Assembly: GCA_964058845.1 (NCBI GenBank)
Contig: CAXKVR010000039.1
Span: forward strand, 1-64,000
Length of the DNA: 64,000 nucleotides
Source: Carex sylvatica
Lineage: Eukaryota > Streptophyta > Magnoliopsida > Poales > Cyperaceae
Reading direction: 5' to 3'
This document shows, in pieces, positions 12,565 to 25,100 of the stretch. Each line of letters starts with the position of its first letter. Position 1 is the first letter of the stretch. Under the pieces are notes generated by a model. It was not told where the DNA came from. It searched no databases and was given only the letters and a program-made list of their open reading frames with translations. A program made the translations under genes and the position numbers.

Positions 12565-13360
12565 ATTTTGAAGTTGTATACTTGGTCCATTGAAAATGAT
12601 GGAATGCTAATTATGGTGGATTGTTAGTTATGGTTCTAAAATAAGCATTGACCAAGATTATATATTGCATCTAATAATTGCCTTTCATGATTTGTTTGCC
12701 AAATTAAGGATAAGGTAATGAAAATTGCATATAGCAGTTTTTTAAATAAAAAAAAAAGCTTTTAAAAGAAAATGTCCGCACTTTCTATATATGTTCTTAA
12801 ATAAAGTCCTAGTTATTAATTTATAAATTTATTTGATATTTTAAAGAAATATTAGCGTGAATTATTTTCATCAAATTGAATATCTACATTCACGTTTACT
12901 ACTTGAATCAGCATTTAAATAAATAAAAAATCTTTGTCTTATGCTATTTATATTTTTGGTACAGTTGCATAATTTTTATTGCAAACATATTTGTATTTAC
13001 GGACTGAAAACCATCAACTTTTGTCTCATGTACTCATCAATTTCAATTTTCTAAATTTTTAATTATAATGTTGCCGCTTTAGGCTGTACCAGAGAAAATA
13101 ATTATTTCAATAGAAAATATATACGAGCAATTTCATTGATGTCGCTGCAAAATACAAACCTTTTTTTCTAGTTGGCTAATAGAATTACAGTTACAAGTAC
13201 TATATCCTAGTAGCATGCATTTAGAAAAATTTAGGGTAACATATATGGTATATTGAATTTTTCTATCAAACTAATATATATAACTAAAATGATTGGTTTT
13301 GTGTTAAGGATCAGTTGGTTGATTTTCACAAATCAACATATCAAAAGTAAACGCTGGTTA
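12565..13360. repeat. Upstream block shared by patatin-like copies 2 and 3
   Basis: 12065-12110 and 12565-12730 match 28079-28120 and 28177-28345; 13120-13345 matches 30165-30400. The order is the same in both. Insertions of about 400 bp here (CACTA end) and over 1 kb in the other copy interrupt the match. This supports duplication of units much longer than the genes. Confidence 0.75.
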
Positions 13361-14025
13361 TTAATATGAATCAATCCTTATGTAATTGACTGACTAATAA
13401 ATTAATTCTTATTTATAAGTATTTCCCTCTTGCAACCAACAAGGCGCATGGGGACCGCAGAGATCGATCCTCTACGGTGCCAACATGAAATCAGTTGCCT
13501 AATCGATCTCCTCGTGATTTATGCGGACACAACATCATGAATAATCCAATGGTTGATGTTGTGCAGAGTGTACAAGGGGACAGTAGATATTATATATTTT
13601 AGAAGTTTAAACATCATGCATGGCTTTTTCTAAAATTGTATTATGTAAACCATGCAGTCTCGTCGTTGGATGTGTAATTATTTGAACAAGTAATACATAT
13701 TCTATGAATACAGTTTGTTGAATGATTCCTTGTTACTTCTTAAATTTGTATGTTTCCTAACAACAGTTGACTGTTCTTTCTTTTTTACTTTTGTTCTTGA
13801 TCATGTTGCACAAGTATACTTTCTTTAAAGTAGTACCCACCAAGGTTGATATATTAAACTTCCTGTCCATGAATGGATCTGTTTTGGATAAACCAGGCGC
13901 AGCATTAATGGATACACTTTACCCAATGACTTTGTACCGATAAGAGTAACAACTCGATCTTATTTGAGTACAGTATTAAAATCATCCAGTCTAACCCATT
14001 AAAACGTTCTTATTTTAGGTACGCC

Positions 14026-14530
14026 ATGCACCACAGAGGATTGATGCTTGACAACAAAATACTAACACAACAGGTTCTACTCATAATGGAGTGCTCGGTT
14101 CAGCTAGGTTGTCACCTGTTCACATTTACAGGTTTGAAGACAAGGAACCACATCATGTGGGATTGCACATATGCATCAATGTTCTGGAGGGGTCTGCAAA
14201 CCCAACACGACATGATCTGGGCGGCAGGAGCTCGAATCCTTTGGCGAGAAAGGAATAGGAGATTGTTCTCAAGAAAGTAAAAGATTGTGTCGTGTCTAAT
14301 CAATGACACAACATTGGAGATAGAGAGGTAGCTGAATCCCGGTTAAATTACTCTACTGGGCATTGGCAAGATCTAAATTTTATCAACTTATCATTGTGTA
14401 TTTGTGTATATAGATAGACTGAGAGAATAAACAATTTAGATTTACTTTACTTTACTTTTGTATCTGTACATAAATCTTATTTTCTTATCAATATATCTGT
14501 TGTTGGCTTATGCCTTCAACCATCACAAAA
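14026..14530 (+). mobile_element. LINE 3' remnant: reverse-transcriptase zinc-binding tail
   Basis: A reading frame at 14026-14280 contains HIMWDCTYASMFWRGL followed by ILWRERNRRLF, the pattern of the zinc-binding region that ends plant L1-type LINE ORF2 proteins, but without intact upstream cysteines or a reverse transcriptase. A non-coding tail follows, ending near 14528 with an imperfect hairpin (GTTGTTGGC / GCCTTCAAC) before an A-rich end. A dead 5'-truncated copy. Confidence 0.55.
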
Positions 14531-15239
14531 TAAAACGAGCGCCAGTTTACAGCTAAAATTACTCACAAAATTTACTCAACAGGTGATTCGATTTTTATTG
14601 ATATTTTTATTAGAGTATATAGTTGTGGATATGATCATGAGTAGAACTATAATGGGTTGTTAAGCTAATCGAGTTTTTTTATGTTCTTAATTTTAAAATT
14701 TATCGGAATGACTTCAAACAATGAATTCAAATCATTAAAACTAATTACTTCACGAGTGATGCATTTACATATCAAATTTTTTTAATTTAGTATAAAATCA
14801 AGTGGTCAAAAAAAAAGATTATAAGTTAATGTTAACGCATTTTTTTCATAATTTTTTATCGTTTGATTTTATATATTAATTCAAAAATTTATAAATTTGA
14901 CAGGTGAACACATCATTTGTTAAGTAGATTGATTTTAACAATTTGAATTTATTGCTTGAAATCAATCCAGACATGATGAGCTTAAGAATACCCCAGTGAT
15001 ATGTAGATATATTATAAATTTTACTAAAACCATTTCATGGTCTATTTGTTACCATTTCGATCCGTTGAGAAATTAAATTGTCAAAGTAATTGGTTGGTTC
15101 ATTGTAATTATTAGGGGCAAAATCGTCTTTCCAAAAAGAAAAAAGAAAAAGAAAAAGGTGTTGCTATCAATATCCACAACTAGTACTATTATATATAGTA
15201 GATTACTAAATATATTTGCAAAGCTTGTTATTTGATTTA

Positions 15240-15450
15240 GTCATAGGATAATTTCGTACGCAATTAATCATATCCTACTTGAACATCCAAAATCTTATCG
15301 TCGAAATTAATTATAAATTAGATCGTGAAAAGAGGTACCTTCGCCAGTGGTTTGACTTGAATAATTAAAGACACATGCTTTCCTTGCTAACTACACCGAA
15401 ATCTTCCACTAAATTAAATAATTAATAGGCAAAGCATATGACTAATTAAT
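15240..15450. repeat. Upstream block shared by all three patatin-like units
   Basis: Contains the series GATAATTTCG, CAATTAATCATATCCT, AAAATCTTATCG and TTAGATCGTGAAAAG, matched in order at 30740-30960 and more loosely at 5150-5400. Marks the third repeat of the array upstream region. Confidence 0.65.
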
Positions 15451-15489
15451 CAAGCTGTATATATATTAGGTAGAGAAAGCTATATATAT

Positions 15490-15906
15490 ATGAGATGGAC
15501 TTGGGTGAGCCATGGCTCACCAAGCGTTTGTACTTCACGTCGTATTTTTATTTTGAAAGTCCAAACGACCGATCCGAACCGTTAGATATGATCTCTATAT
15601 TGAAATGTGCTTGAAAATCAAATTTTACATTTTTTTTAAATTTGTTTACTATTTATTAAATATTTTTTTAAATTGTTGCTTTGCTGTGAACAGTAAAAAT
15701 TTCTGGACCATCGGATTAGTAATTTTAAAAAATGCTTAATAAATAGTAAACAAATTCCAAAAATGTAAAATTTGGTCTCCAAGCACATTTCAATATGGAA
15801 CACAGGATGAACGGTTCGAATCGGTTGTTTAAATTTTTAAAATAGCTAAAATGAGTCATGACTCACCAATGCGAAATAAGTCATGGCTCATTTTAGCCCA
15901 ACTCAT
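15490..15906. mobile_element. Foldback (palindromic) MITE, tip GTGAGCCATGGCTCAC
   Basis: The two halves are inverted copies of each other around a centre near 15690. Near the left tip is a perfect 16-base palindrome, GTGAGCCATGGCTCAC. The core, with CCGATCCGAACCGTT and TTTACTATTTATTAA, is shared with the elements at 16.6-17.9, 24.0, 26.5-27.3 and 48.7-49.6 kb. It sits in a TA-rich site. Confidence 0.75.
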
Positions 15907-16616
15907 ATATATATATATAACTAATGTTAATTATCATTATTACTTTCTTTACTACCATCGTTACCACCAGCTTTATTTTGACCAGTCAACATTTGTTTTT
16001 CACCAATCAAAGCTTAAAAACAACTTATCGAATTGTAGCCTAATTAGAGGCTTCAAGGCAAAGCAGTTTGGATTGAAACATCTAAACTAAAAATAAAACA
16101 CGTACATATAAAATTAAAAATGAAGTCTAAATCTTATATCATAAGTCTTTAGACAACTAAGCTGAATACTATAATATTAATAAATTAACTGGATCAATAA
16201 ATGAATAATAAAGCATTCATCTCAAAGTTGAATGAACCATGCACCGAAAAAAGTTCGCCATGGCCCACTGCGCCAACTAATTTCTTGGTGGTGGTAATAC
16301 AAGATAGAGATGAGAAGGTGCACAATGTTGACTAAATAAAAAAATATTGACTATTGACTATACTCAATTAATAGCAACTATTGTAACAATGCATATTATG
16401 CACATGACATTAATTTCTTGTAGCATATCAAAAAATAAAAATAAAAACACATTAATTTCTTGTTAATTTGATAGACGCTGATATATACCAGCAAAGAAAA
16501 CAACAGCTCATCTATCTTTATCTACATCCACATCATTGTCTACATGTTCCAAGTTCAATATGACAAGCAAATTCATAGTTTAGATGAAAACAAGAATATA
16601 TATATATATATATATA

Positions 16617-17022
16617 TGAGATGGACTATGGTACATTGCAATGTATAGCCTTTTTTGTACATTGGACTATAAATCACGTGATTCAAAGTTCAAATAACCG
16701 ATCCAAACCGTTCATCTTGTTGTCCATATTAATATGTGTTTGGAGACCAAATTTTACATTTTTTTTTTATTTTTTTTACTATTTTTTTAGATTTATTGAA
16801 AATCGCTGTTTTCAGACAAATCTGGACCATAAAAAAACAGCGATTTTCAATAAATCTAAAAAAATAGTAAAATAATTCCAAAAAATATAAAATTTGGTCT
16901 CCAAACACATATTAATATGGACAACAAGATGAACGGTTTGGATCGATTATTTGGACTTTGAATCACGTGATTTATAGTGCAATGTACAAAGAAGGCTATA
17001 CATTGCAATGTACCGTAGCCCA

Positions 17023-17026
<4 letters not shown>
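16617..17026. mobile_element. Foldback MITE, tip TACATTGCAATGTA
   Basis: Inverted halves with matching ends GAGATGGACTATGG and (reverse complement) GAGATGGGCTACGG, each followed by the perfect palindrome TACATTGCAATGTA. Shares the family core. Flanked by (TA)n on the left and (CT)n(TA)n on the right. Confidence 0.8.
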
Positions 17027-17061
<35 letters not shown>

Positions 17062-17063
<2 letters not shown>

Positions 17064-17448
17064 GAGCTATGGTGAGCTATAGAGTAAAAGATGTTTTTTA
17101 TTCCATGGCAAAAAAAAATTATTTTGAAAATTCAAATAACCAATCTGAACTGCTCAACATGATCTCCATATTGAAATGTACTTGGAAACCAAATTTTACA
17201 TTTTTTAGAATTTTTTTACTATTTATTAAGCCACTTTGAAAATCGCCGATCCGGTGGTCCAGAAATTTTTACTGTTCACCCGGATTTTCAGATTTTCAAA
17301 GTGGCTTAATAAATAGTAAAACAATTCCAAAAAAATGTAAAATTTAGTTTCCAAGCATATTTTATTATGAAGAACATGTTTGAACTTTGAAAATGAAGAT
17401 ATTGCGTGGAGTATAAACGTTTTTTACTCTATAGCTCACCGTAGCTCA

Positions 17449-17449
<1 letters not shown>
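17062..17449. mobile_element. Foldback MITE, tip ATGAGCTATGGTGAGC
   Basis: Inverted halves; the outer ends ATGAGCTA(T/C)GGTGAGC match as inverted repeats. Core as in the neighbouring elements, with a GCGGTTTT-free centre and the words AAAATTTTTACTGTTCACC near the fold. Confidence 0.75.
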
Positions 17450-17511
<62 letters not shown>

Positions 17512-17513
<2 letters not shown>

Positions 17514-17904
17514 AGTAAGTCTACCATACATTGCAATGCATAGGCACTTTTGTACATTGGACTATAAATCACTGGATTCAAAGTCTAAATAACCGATCCA
17601 AACCGTTCATCTTGTTCTCCATATTAATATTTGTTTGAGGGCCAAATTTTACATTTTTTTTTGGAAATTATTTACTTTTTTTTAGATTTATTGAAAATTA
17701 ATATTTTTCAGACAAATCTGGACCATAAAAAACAGCAATTTTCAATAAATCTAAAAAAATAGTAAAAAAATTTCAAAAAATAAAAACTTGGTCTCCAAGC
17801 ACATATTAATATGGAGAACAAGATGAACAGTTTGAATTGGTTATTTGACTTTAAATCCAATGTACAAAAATACATACGCATTGCAATGTATGGTAGCCTT
17901 ACTC
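17512..17904. mobile_element. Foldback MITE, tip GAGTAAGTCTACCATACATT
   Basis: Inverted halves with ends TGAGTAAG(T/G)CTACC and a short CATTGCAATG palindrome close to the tip. Core closely similar to the element at 16617-17026. Preceded by a long (CT)n(TA)n tract at 17446-17511. Confidence 0.75.
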
Positions 17905-17970
17905 TCTCTCTCTCCCTCTCTCTCTCTTTTTAAAAGTTACTTGGTAGTGGCTACCAAGTTTCTCTCTATT

Positions 17971-18478
17971 TTTTTTTTAATTCCTAGCAGAGGCTGCCAG
18001 TATGTTACTATTGAATAGAAATATTGTCCTTTACATCACATCAACAGCATTAATTAAAAAGGGAAAGATAACAACTCTAAACCAACAACAACCATCAATC
18101 TAAATAAGCCCAATACAACAGCTGCTCAAATACAACTATTATTAAAATTGACACTTTTAGACATAAGCCATCCATTGCTCTGCATCATACCAGATTTTGC
18201 TTGCCAGTATCGCCAGCGTCATTCTTGTACCTAAAAAAATTCTTGAGTTTCTTTGTTTTCACGTTTCTCAAATCGCACACAGGAACAGTGTAACTCCTTT
18301 ATTTCGCCACTGCCCCCCTCTAGCTATGATTGCACCAATGGAAGCTTCCCATGTGGAGGAGAGATCCCGCCTGATGACAATAAGCTTGAAACCTACTTTG
18401 TTGCCGAGGACTGGACTTTCTACGACTGGACTTTTTGCGACCAGAATTCCAGTCGCAGAAAGTCTGTTCTGCTGTAGT
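17971..18478 (-). mobile_element. Reversed LINE 3' end
   Basis: Read on the minus strand, a degraded coding tail (RNSRIFLGTR then ASKIWYDAEQWMAYV and a stop near 18176) resembles the end of plant LINE ORF2. About 200 bases of non-coding 3' sequence follow, ending in an A-tract (T-run 17971-17980). The element stops at 18478, exactly where the duplicated patatin flank begins, so it may mark a breakpoint of the duplication. Confidence 0.5.
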
Positions 18479-18937
18479 GTAATTATCTTATTCAAATAAT
18501 TTTGTTGACTGTCAAATCATGGTATGCATGTTGCATGATGAGCACACAAAAAAAATGTTAATCAACAATTAATTAGCTTATCTCTCAAAAAAGGACAATT
18601 AATTAGCCTCTGTTTTATCTATTCCAACACAACAACTCCCATCTTATAAAAAATAATATTTAAAGAATGAAGGTATACTGCTAGCAAGGGGCCATATTTT
18701 AAGTACTAATTTAGGATTAGTAAGTGCTAATGATAGTTTACCAGAAAATGGGAATACATATATTGACTAGTTATCATTTTCTTTTAAGAAATTCTTGGTA
18801 TTTAACATAGCATTCTCTATTAAAATAGTTTATATATATATATCTGAGGAGAAAATTCTGCTGATATTAATGCTTAATTAATCTGTGGAGACATTCTACC
18901 AATTCAACCCACAGTTATCACATAATATTTATATATA
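18479..18937. repeat. Duplicated 3' flank of the patatin-like unit (partner 6760-7190)
   Basis: Nearly identical to 6760-7190. Colinearity with copy 2 ends at the word ATAGAAA (about 18935) and resumes at ATAGAAAGATGG near 21951, just before the 3' end of copy 3. Confidence 0.85.
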
Positions 18938-18959
18938 GAAAAAAAATGACAATTCAATT

Positions 18960-19590
18960 AAATTAAATTTTAATGTATATGATTAAAAAAAATTTATTGG
19001 AATGATATCAAGCACCTATTGGCTTGACTATAGATCTGCCCCAATTTACATTTATGGCACCTGTAGTGTCTAGTATTCTTCTCATTCATTAAAACTTTTA
19101 TATCATTGATTTCTTCAATTTAGATTCAAATTTTGTAATACTAATGCAAAAGAAAGATTTTGACTAATGACATAAAAAACTTGTAGCTCTGAGACACTTT
19201 TCTTAGAAATTTGACTCAGTCTAAAACAAGTTTACATCACATATACCGGCTAGATCCATATTTTTCTTGAAAAAAAAAAAAGTTTACATGACATAGAAAA
19301 CAGTCATCAGAAATTTAGACTCAGGACAATGCTTAATTAATTTAGATGAAATAAGTTAAGACAAACACTAAATATATTGCTTTTTTGTTAAAGAAATAAA
19401 CCGAAATTTACAAACAAAAAAAATTAAGGTTAACACAATTACTACATAAAATGTTCCTCAAATACTCTATTCCCAAGAATTTAGCATTGAATTATTTGAT
19501 CTTTGACTCATAAATTACATGTCCTCATGTACTCAACTACCATGTATATTTTTATCAATTACTAATTTACTGTGATTTTAATTTATTCTA
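18960..19590. repeat. Block shared with 34010-34480
   Basis: Same orientation and order of long matches, for example TTTACATTTATGGCA, GCAAAAGAAAGATT, AAAGAAATAAACCGAAA and TTTTTATCAATTACT. It lies inside the 3-kb segment that separates copy 3 from its duplicated flank, so part of a further unit seems to have been inserted or retained here. Confidence 0.7.
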
Positions 19591-19591
19591 A

Positions 19592-20040
19592 TTTTTTTTT
19601 GAAAAAGTGGATATATCCACTGTTTCATTAGAAACTAATATTGGTTCTTACAAAGCAGAGTTATAACCTCTGCATTTAAATTACATCTGTCCTATTACTC
19701 TGGTATCTATCAAACCTAGAGTATATCAAAGTAGAGTTCTATCCTCAGTTTGGATTATACTACAATAAAGCAAGTAAAATAACACAAAAGACAAAAAGTA
19801 GCAGAATATAACAGTGGTTACAAAACAGGCATATTAGCATACTAGGTAAAGCATCAGTGATCTGGTGAGGTAATAGATGAACTAGAAGCATTGTGGTTTG
19901 TTCTTGAGCTGGTTTCGGCCTCCAGAGCATCATATATTATGTCATGTCTCTTAGGTAGTCTGACAAGTCCGATCCCTCGAGTCCAAAAAAAGGTTCTACC
20001 TCTGTGGAAATTATGATCGTGTAGACGAGTAGTAATCACT
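19592..20040 (-). mobile_element. Reversed retroposon 3' end with terminal hairpin
   Basis: On the minus strand the sequence ends with the perfect hairpin AGTGGATATATCCACT (19606-19621) followed by an A-tract (T-run 19592-19600). The start, around 20040, holds a short open frame (61 codons) with no recognised domain. The hairpin plus A-tail arrangement matches the one in intron 5 of copy 2. Confidence 0.5.
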
Positions 20041-21054
20041 ATGGAAATTTAAGCAGCTTAATCAATTAACTTTTAAGAATTGAATGTATAATGTTGACCA
20101 CTAAATAATTGGTCACAGAAAATCCTTACAACTGTAATACTCATTAAATTTTATCTAGATTAGAGCTGTCATGAAATTAATATCATGTAATCGTGTCCTT
20201 TCATGTCCTTTCATGAAATTAATATTAATTACTCTTAACAGCCTAGCTATGATAAGTATTAAAAAAAATACAAAAAATATACAGAAAAGAAATAAAAATA
20301 AAATGAATAATAAAGAACATACAAAGAAATGAAAAAATGAAAGAATATGACCGAAAAGAATTTAAAAGGCAAATTCAAAAACGAAAAAGAATTGTGAAAA
20401 TGGATGGCTCAATGAGCTGTCGCGATATGGCCGATTATTTTTTAATATCCTCCAATAATTAAAAAATTCTAAATATGCCCTTGATATTTTTTTTTTAAAG
20501 TGCCACAACGGTCAGAATTATGGGCAGTTCTATTATTTAAGAACCGCCATAATTTCATATCCTTACAGAAGCGTCAGGAGAATATATAGAACCTCCTAGA
20601 ATTCTGACAGTTTTGAAGGATTTATTTTTTTGGAAAAATCTCTAAATGAAAACACTAAACTAAATTTTTGATAAAACACTAATTTAATCTCAATAATTGT
20701 CTTTTTTTTTAATATTTGAAAAGTCTTGAGTTCAAATTTCACTAATCACTAATTAATATTATTATGTATTTTAAGTTTCAGTCCCTCCTAACTAAACTTT
20801 CTAGTTTCGCCCTGCTTATTGCTATATATATACCCTCAAGTTTTTGACTGAGTCAACAATCTGAAAACACAACCAATGTATAGGAAAATGTTGCCCAAGT
20901 AGCTAGGATTTTACCTTCTTTATTAATATTAATATGTATTTGTAATTGATTAAATCAGGAAATGAGGATATTAATAAAATAAGTGACTTTAGAAGGGGAA
21001 TAGCTAATTTGAATATTTTGATGGAGAAATATCTAATTCATGAAGTTATCATTG

Positions 21055-21092
<38 letters not shown>

Positions 21093-22143
21093 TTCTCATT
21101 TTTACAAAATGATATTGTTTAAGTTCTGTACTTTTCTTGTTGAAAAGTATGTCTATTTGATCATTTCTGCACTTTTGATTGAATTCGGATGTTTCTCTTC
21201 TGCTCTAAAAATTCATATATGCTCTGCTGGTCAACAGAAGCCCTTTTTGCATATTTTCACTGAAAAATTAATTTATATTTATTAGTAATTTCGACCTGCT
21301 TTTTCTATGATACTTAAAGCATAATTAAACACACATTCTGGCCATATTTCATATTTTTTAAGAAGCAGATAGTGAGTTGTGGGCTTATGGGCCTATGGCA
21401 TTTTTAATTTCAGAGATCCATATCTATAATTTGAACCTCTAAAAAAATATCAATGTGGTAAAATAAAAAAAATAAAAAATAAAAACTAATTTCAATTTTA
21501 GGGTTTTCTTTATATTTTTTACCATAAAAATGTTAATTATAAAATCCTTTGAATTTGAGCTTGCCAATTTTTCTGTCCATGAAGGACACCTAGATGTACA
21601 CTCTCCTCATTTTTCAAATTTCTCTGAATAATGAATAAAATGATAAAAATAACTTTAGTATTCAGCTGAAATTCTGAACAAGCTGAAATTGCATATATAC
21701 AAAGCTACTGTTTGTAGACCAATCAACAGAGGACCTGTTCCAACTGGTTTCAACTCCATTCGATATGCCTGTAGATAGATATTAAATTTAACAAATGGTA
21801 CTTTGCGCAATATACTGAATCGCCTCATTAGTCGCCTTCTGAATCGCCTTTCCGAAGTCCAGTCGCTCCATCGAAAGTATTTCACTAACTGTACAATTAT
21901 CAATAAATTCAATATTCCACAGTTCTTACTTCTTACATAATTTGAATAAATAGAAAGATGGCAATAAGATTCTTTTAATCACAATAAATATAGAATACAC
22001 ACCTGATGTACTATATAAAGTACAAACATTTACTTATACAACCAACTTTGTAGGCATAGTTTCATAATTTACAACCACTTTTTTGTTATTACTTACCAAG
22101 CAATCCTTTCCACTGTATGTGAAGATAAATATAGATAGATATT

Positions 22144-25100
22144 TTAATTTGGTACTTCTCCACGCCTTGTTTTTCGTTCAGCAGAAAGCTTCTCTGCGAA
22201 ATTTGTGAGCATATCTTCATTGGTCCCAGCTCCAGGAACCTCCTCGTACAAGCCAGTCTCTATATTGACTCTCGAAACGGGCCTGTTCAGAAGGTCCTTG
22301 CCAATTTGCACAAGTTTTTGCATGTTCTCCATGGAAGAATTATCCATTGAACTTGTGCTACCTATTAGTTCATCATACTGATCCCCAGATTGTCAGAAAA
22401 AAATTTCAACAATATTTCAAAAAAAAAAATTGAAATGACATTTCTAGCGCTACAAAAATGCAGTGCATTCTCTCTCTCCCTCTCTCTCCCTCTCTCTCAA
22501 GGATAGGATTTCATTTTTTCTCTGTTATGGCCATCTAAAATTTATTTTCTTAATGCATGCACATGTGAACAAAATTCTTAACTATTACGTGGAGCACCAA
22601 ATCGAGGAATGCATGATGCGCACCTAGTTAAATTAGCAAAGAATTATTCAAGAACTACTTAATGAATCTATCTTTATCAATGTTACCTTGCCAGCTCCAT
22701 CTCATAACAAGATCTATTAAAGAAGGCATGCACACTTTTAGCAAATGATAGAATAGATATAACAGACAATAATAACATAACTTATCATCATTTTGTTTTA
22801 TGAAACAGTAGGTAATTAAGAACTATTCAAATAGTTTACCTGTATGCGGAGATAGCTTTCCTCTGACCAGAGCACCTGAAAAAGATTAGACAGATGAATA
22901 TCGACCATGTCACTGCTTCCACAGTTAAAAATGTCGAGAATTGGCGAGGCACCCTTCCGTGTGAGCCATCGTAAGATGCCCCACTTGGAAACCTCCTGTG
23001 CAGTATACTTCTCCTCAATCTTGCTTGATCCAGTCCCAATTGAGATCACTAAAAGTTTGTGGTAGTTTCTAGGCTTGATCGGGAAGAACTGATCATTTCC
23101 AGTCACAATCTCCCGTGTAACTTGGCTCACAGCAGCAAGTGTCTAATATATACATATGTATACAACAACAACAACAAAAATGAGCTTGAAGTAAAAGGTA
23201 GGTATGACATCATTTGTAGTTAAATAAAAAAAACAAATTAAGGATTTACTAATAACCAATGATAAGAAAATTTTATTTTTAATTTCTATTTGCTACAGTT
23301 CAACTTAATAGTTAATAGCTGAATATTCATCACTTGTATAGATATGTTCATAACTTTGAATAAATTAATGATGTTAAGAAAGTACTATCTGTTGGAAATT
23401 TTATTACCAAAGTAATTAATATTTTATCTTTATTGTGTTTAATTTACAAAATAAGAAAATTAAGCACAGAAATTGTTACCACATCATATTAAAATAACGA
23501 TATATAATATTTGGTCAAGTAATCTCCATTCTTTCACAAGATTAATAGCAGATGATAGTGCTCCTTACCACATTAGGGTTTTATTATATTGTATTTCGAC
23601 CAAGTAAATGAAAACAAAAGTTGAATTTGTGCTTGTATAATTTTTTCCAAACTTCTGTTTATAAGAATATTTAAGTGGTTACATTTCGTAAGTCGCTATT
23701 ATACGTGTACCGGATTATTTGCAGCAACACCACCATCGACAAGATTGAATTCCCTGGTACTTCCTTTGTCATCCTTAATCTCAAAATAATGTGCCGGAAA
23801 GAATGTTGGTGCTGCAGAAGTAGCTATACCTATGTCAGATAGCAGTGCATCCTTCAGCGGTTGAAATTTCAGCTGATAGAAAAGTCAAAAATAATGCTGG
23901 TCAGGTCCATATATGTTTGAATTTTTGGTTAATTAACACTATAATATATGGTTGACGAGGTTGGCTACTATGCTTATATAAGCATATTCCCACATATGCT
24001 TATAACTCATTTTTGTATTTTCAATGTCCAAATGGTCGATCGGAACCGTTCATCTTGTTCTCCATATTAATATGTTCTTGGAGACTAAATTTTACATTTT
24101 TCTGAATTTTTTTACTATTTATTAAGCTAATTTGAAAATCTCTGATCCAACGGTGGCTTCTGATTTTACTGTTTTGTTAAGCCACCGTTGGATCAGCGAT
24201 TTTCAAATTAGCTTAATAAATAGTAAACAAATTCAGAAAAATGTAAAATTTAGTCTCCAAGAACATATTAATATGGAGAACAAGATGAACGGTTCCGATC
24301 GACTATTTGGACATTGAAAACACAAAAATGAGTTATAAGCATATGTGGGGATATGCTTATATAAGCATAGTAGCCAACCTCTATGGTTGACATTATAACT
24401 TGCTTGTTATAATTTCAGAAGTGAAACATCTTCTCTATTGATGGTTCATCAAAACAGCAATGTTGACTAACATACAGACTAAGTACAAAGCAAAAATTTA
24501 AGAAACATAATGAAAAACAAGGGACTGAATTAAGTATAAGAAAAGTATTTAGTACCATAAAGTTTGAAAATATGGTAGGTTGGAGTATTTTGATATCAAA
24601 AGTTGGGATGACCACGTTAGTTAGAGTATCATGTAGCTTTGATTGCCCGAGTAATTGCCGAATTATAGAGTGGCGGTACTCTCCATCGTACTTGGGCCCA
24701 AAAATAATTTTGATCTTGTTAATTAACTGTGATATAATGTCCCTCCTGCAATTCAACCGTATCATCAATTAACATTTTTTTGCACTCTAATCTCCTTCCT
24801 GAAATGTACTATTATATGTTGAGAAAATTAAGCTATATATTCAGTATAGTATATATTAACAGAATAAGCATTTCAATGTATAAAACACGACAAACATGGA
24901 TCACGGAGACAAGAAGCCCGATATGGTTACTATAAAAAGGGATCCAAATATGGGAACTAAAAGGAAAAATTGTGTTGTTCAATTAGTAAATGGCTACCTT
25001 CCTTTTCAAATAAATGGTTTTGCTTGTAATTAATTTCTCTTTCTTTCTTTTTCCTTTTCCTCTAGTGCACTTAATATGACAAACTCTCTTTACACAAATG

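Larger units (their letters stand above)
10881..22143. other. Gene-free spacer between patatin-like copies 2 and 3
   Basis: No intact gene. Contents from left to right: upstream sequence of copy 2; a CACTA-type end (12145-12555); blocks shared with the upstream region of copy 3; a LINE 3' coding remnant (14026-14530); four foldback elements (15490-17904); a reversed LINE end (17971-18478); the duplicated 3' flank (18479-18937); a block also present at 34.0-34.5 kb (18960-19590); another reversed retroposon end (19592-20040); and AT-rich sequence with a TA repeat near 21055-21092. I recognise nothing in 20050-21940 beyond short simple repeats. Confidence 0.6.

Noticed and set aside
18197..18499. 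100-codon plus-strand frame
   Set aside because: Antisense to a LINE-like 3' coding remnant; the minus strand gives the better explanation.
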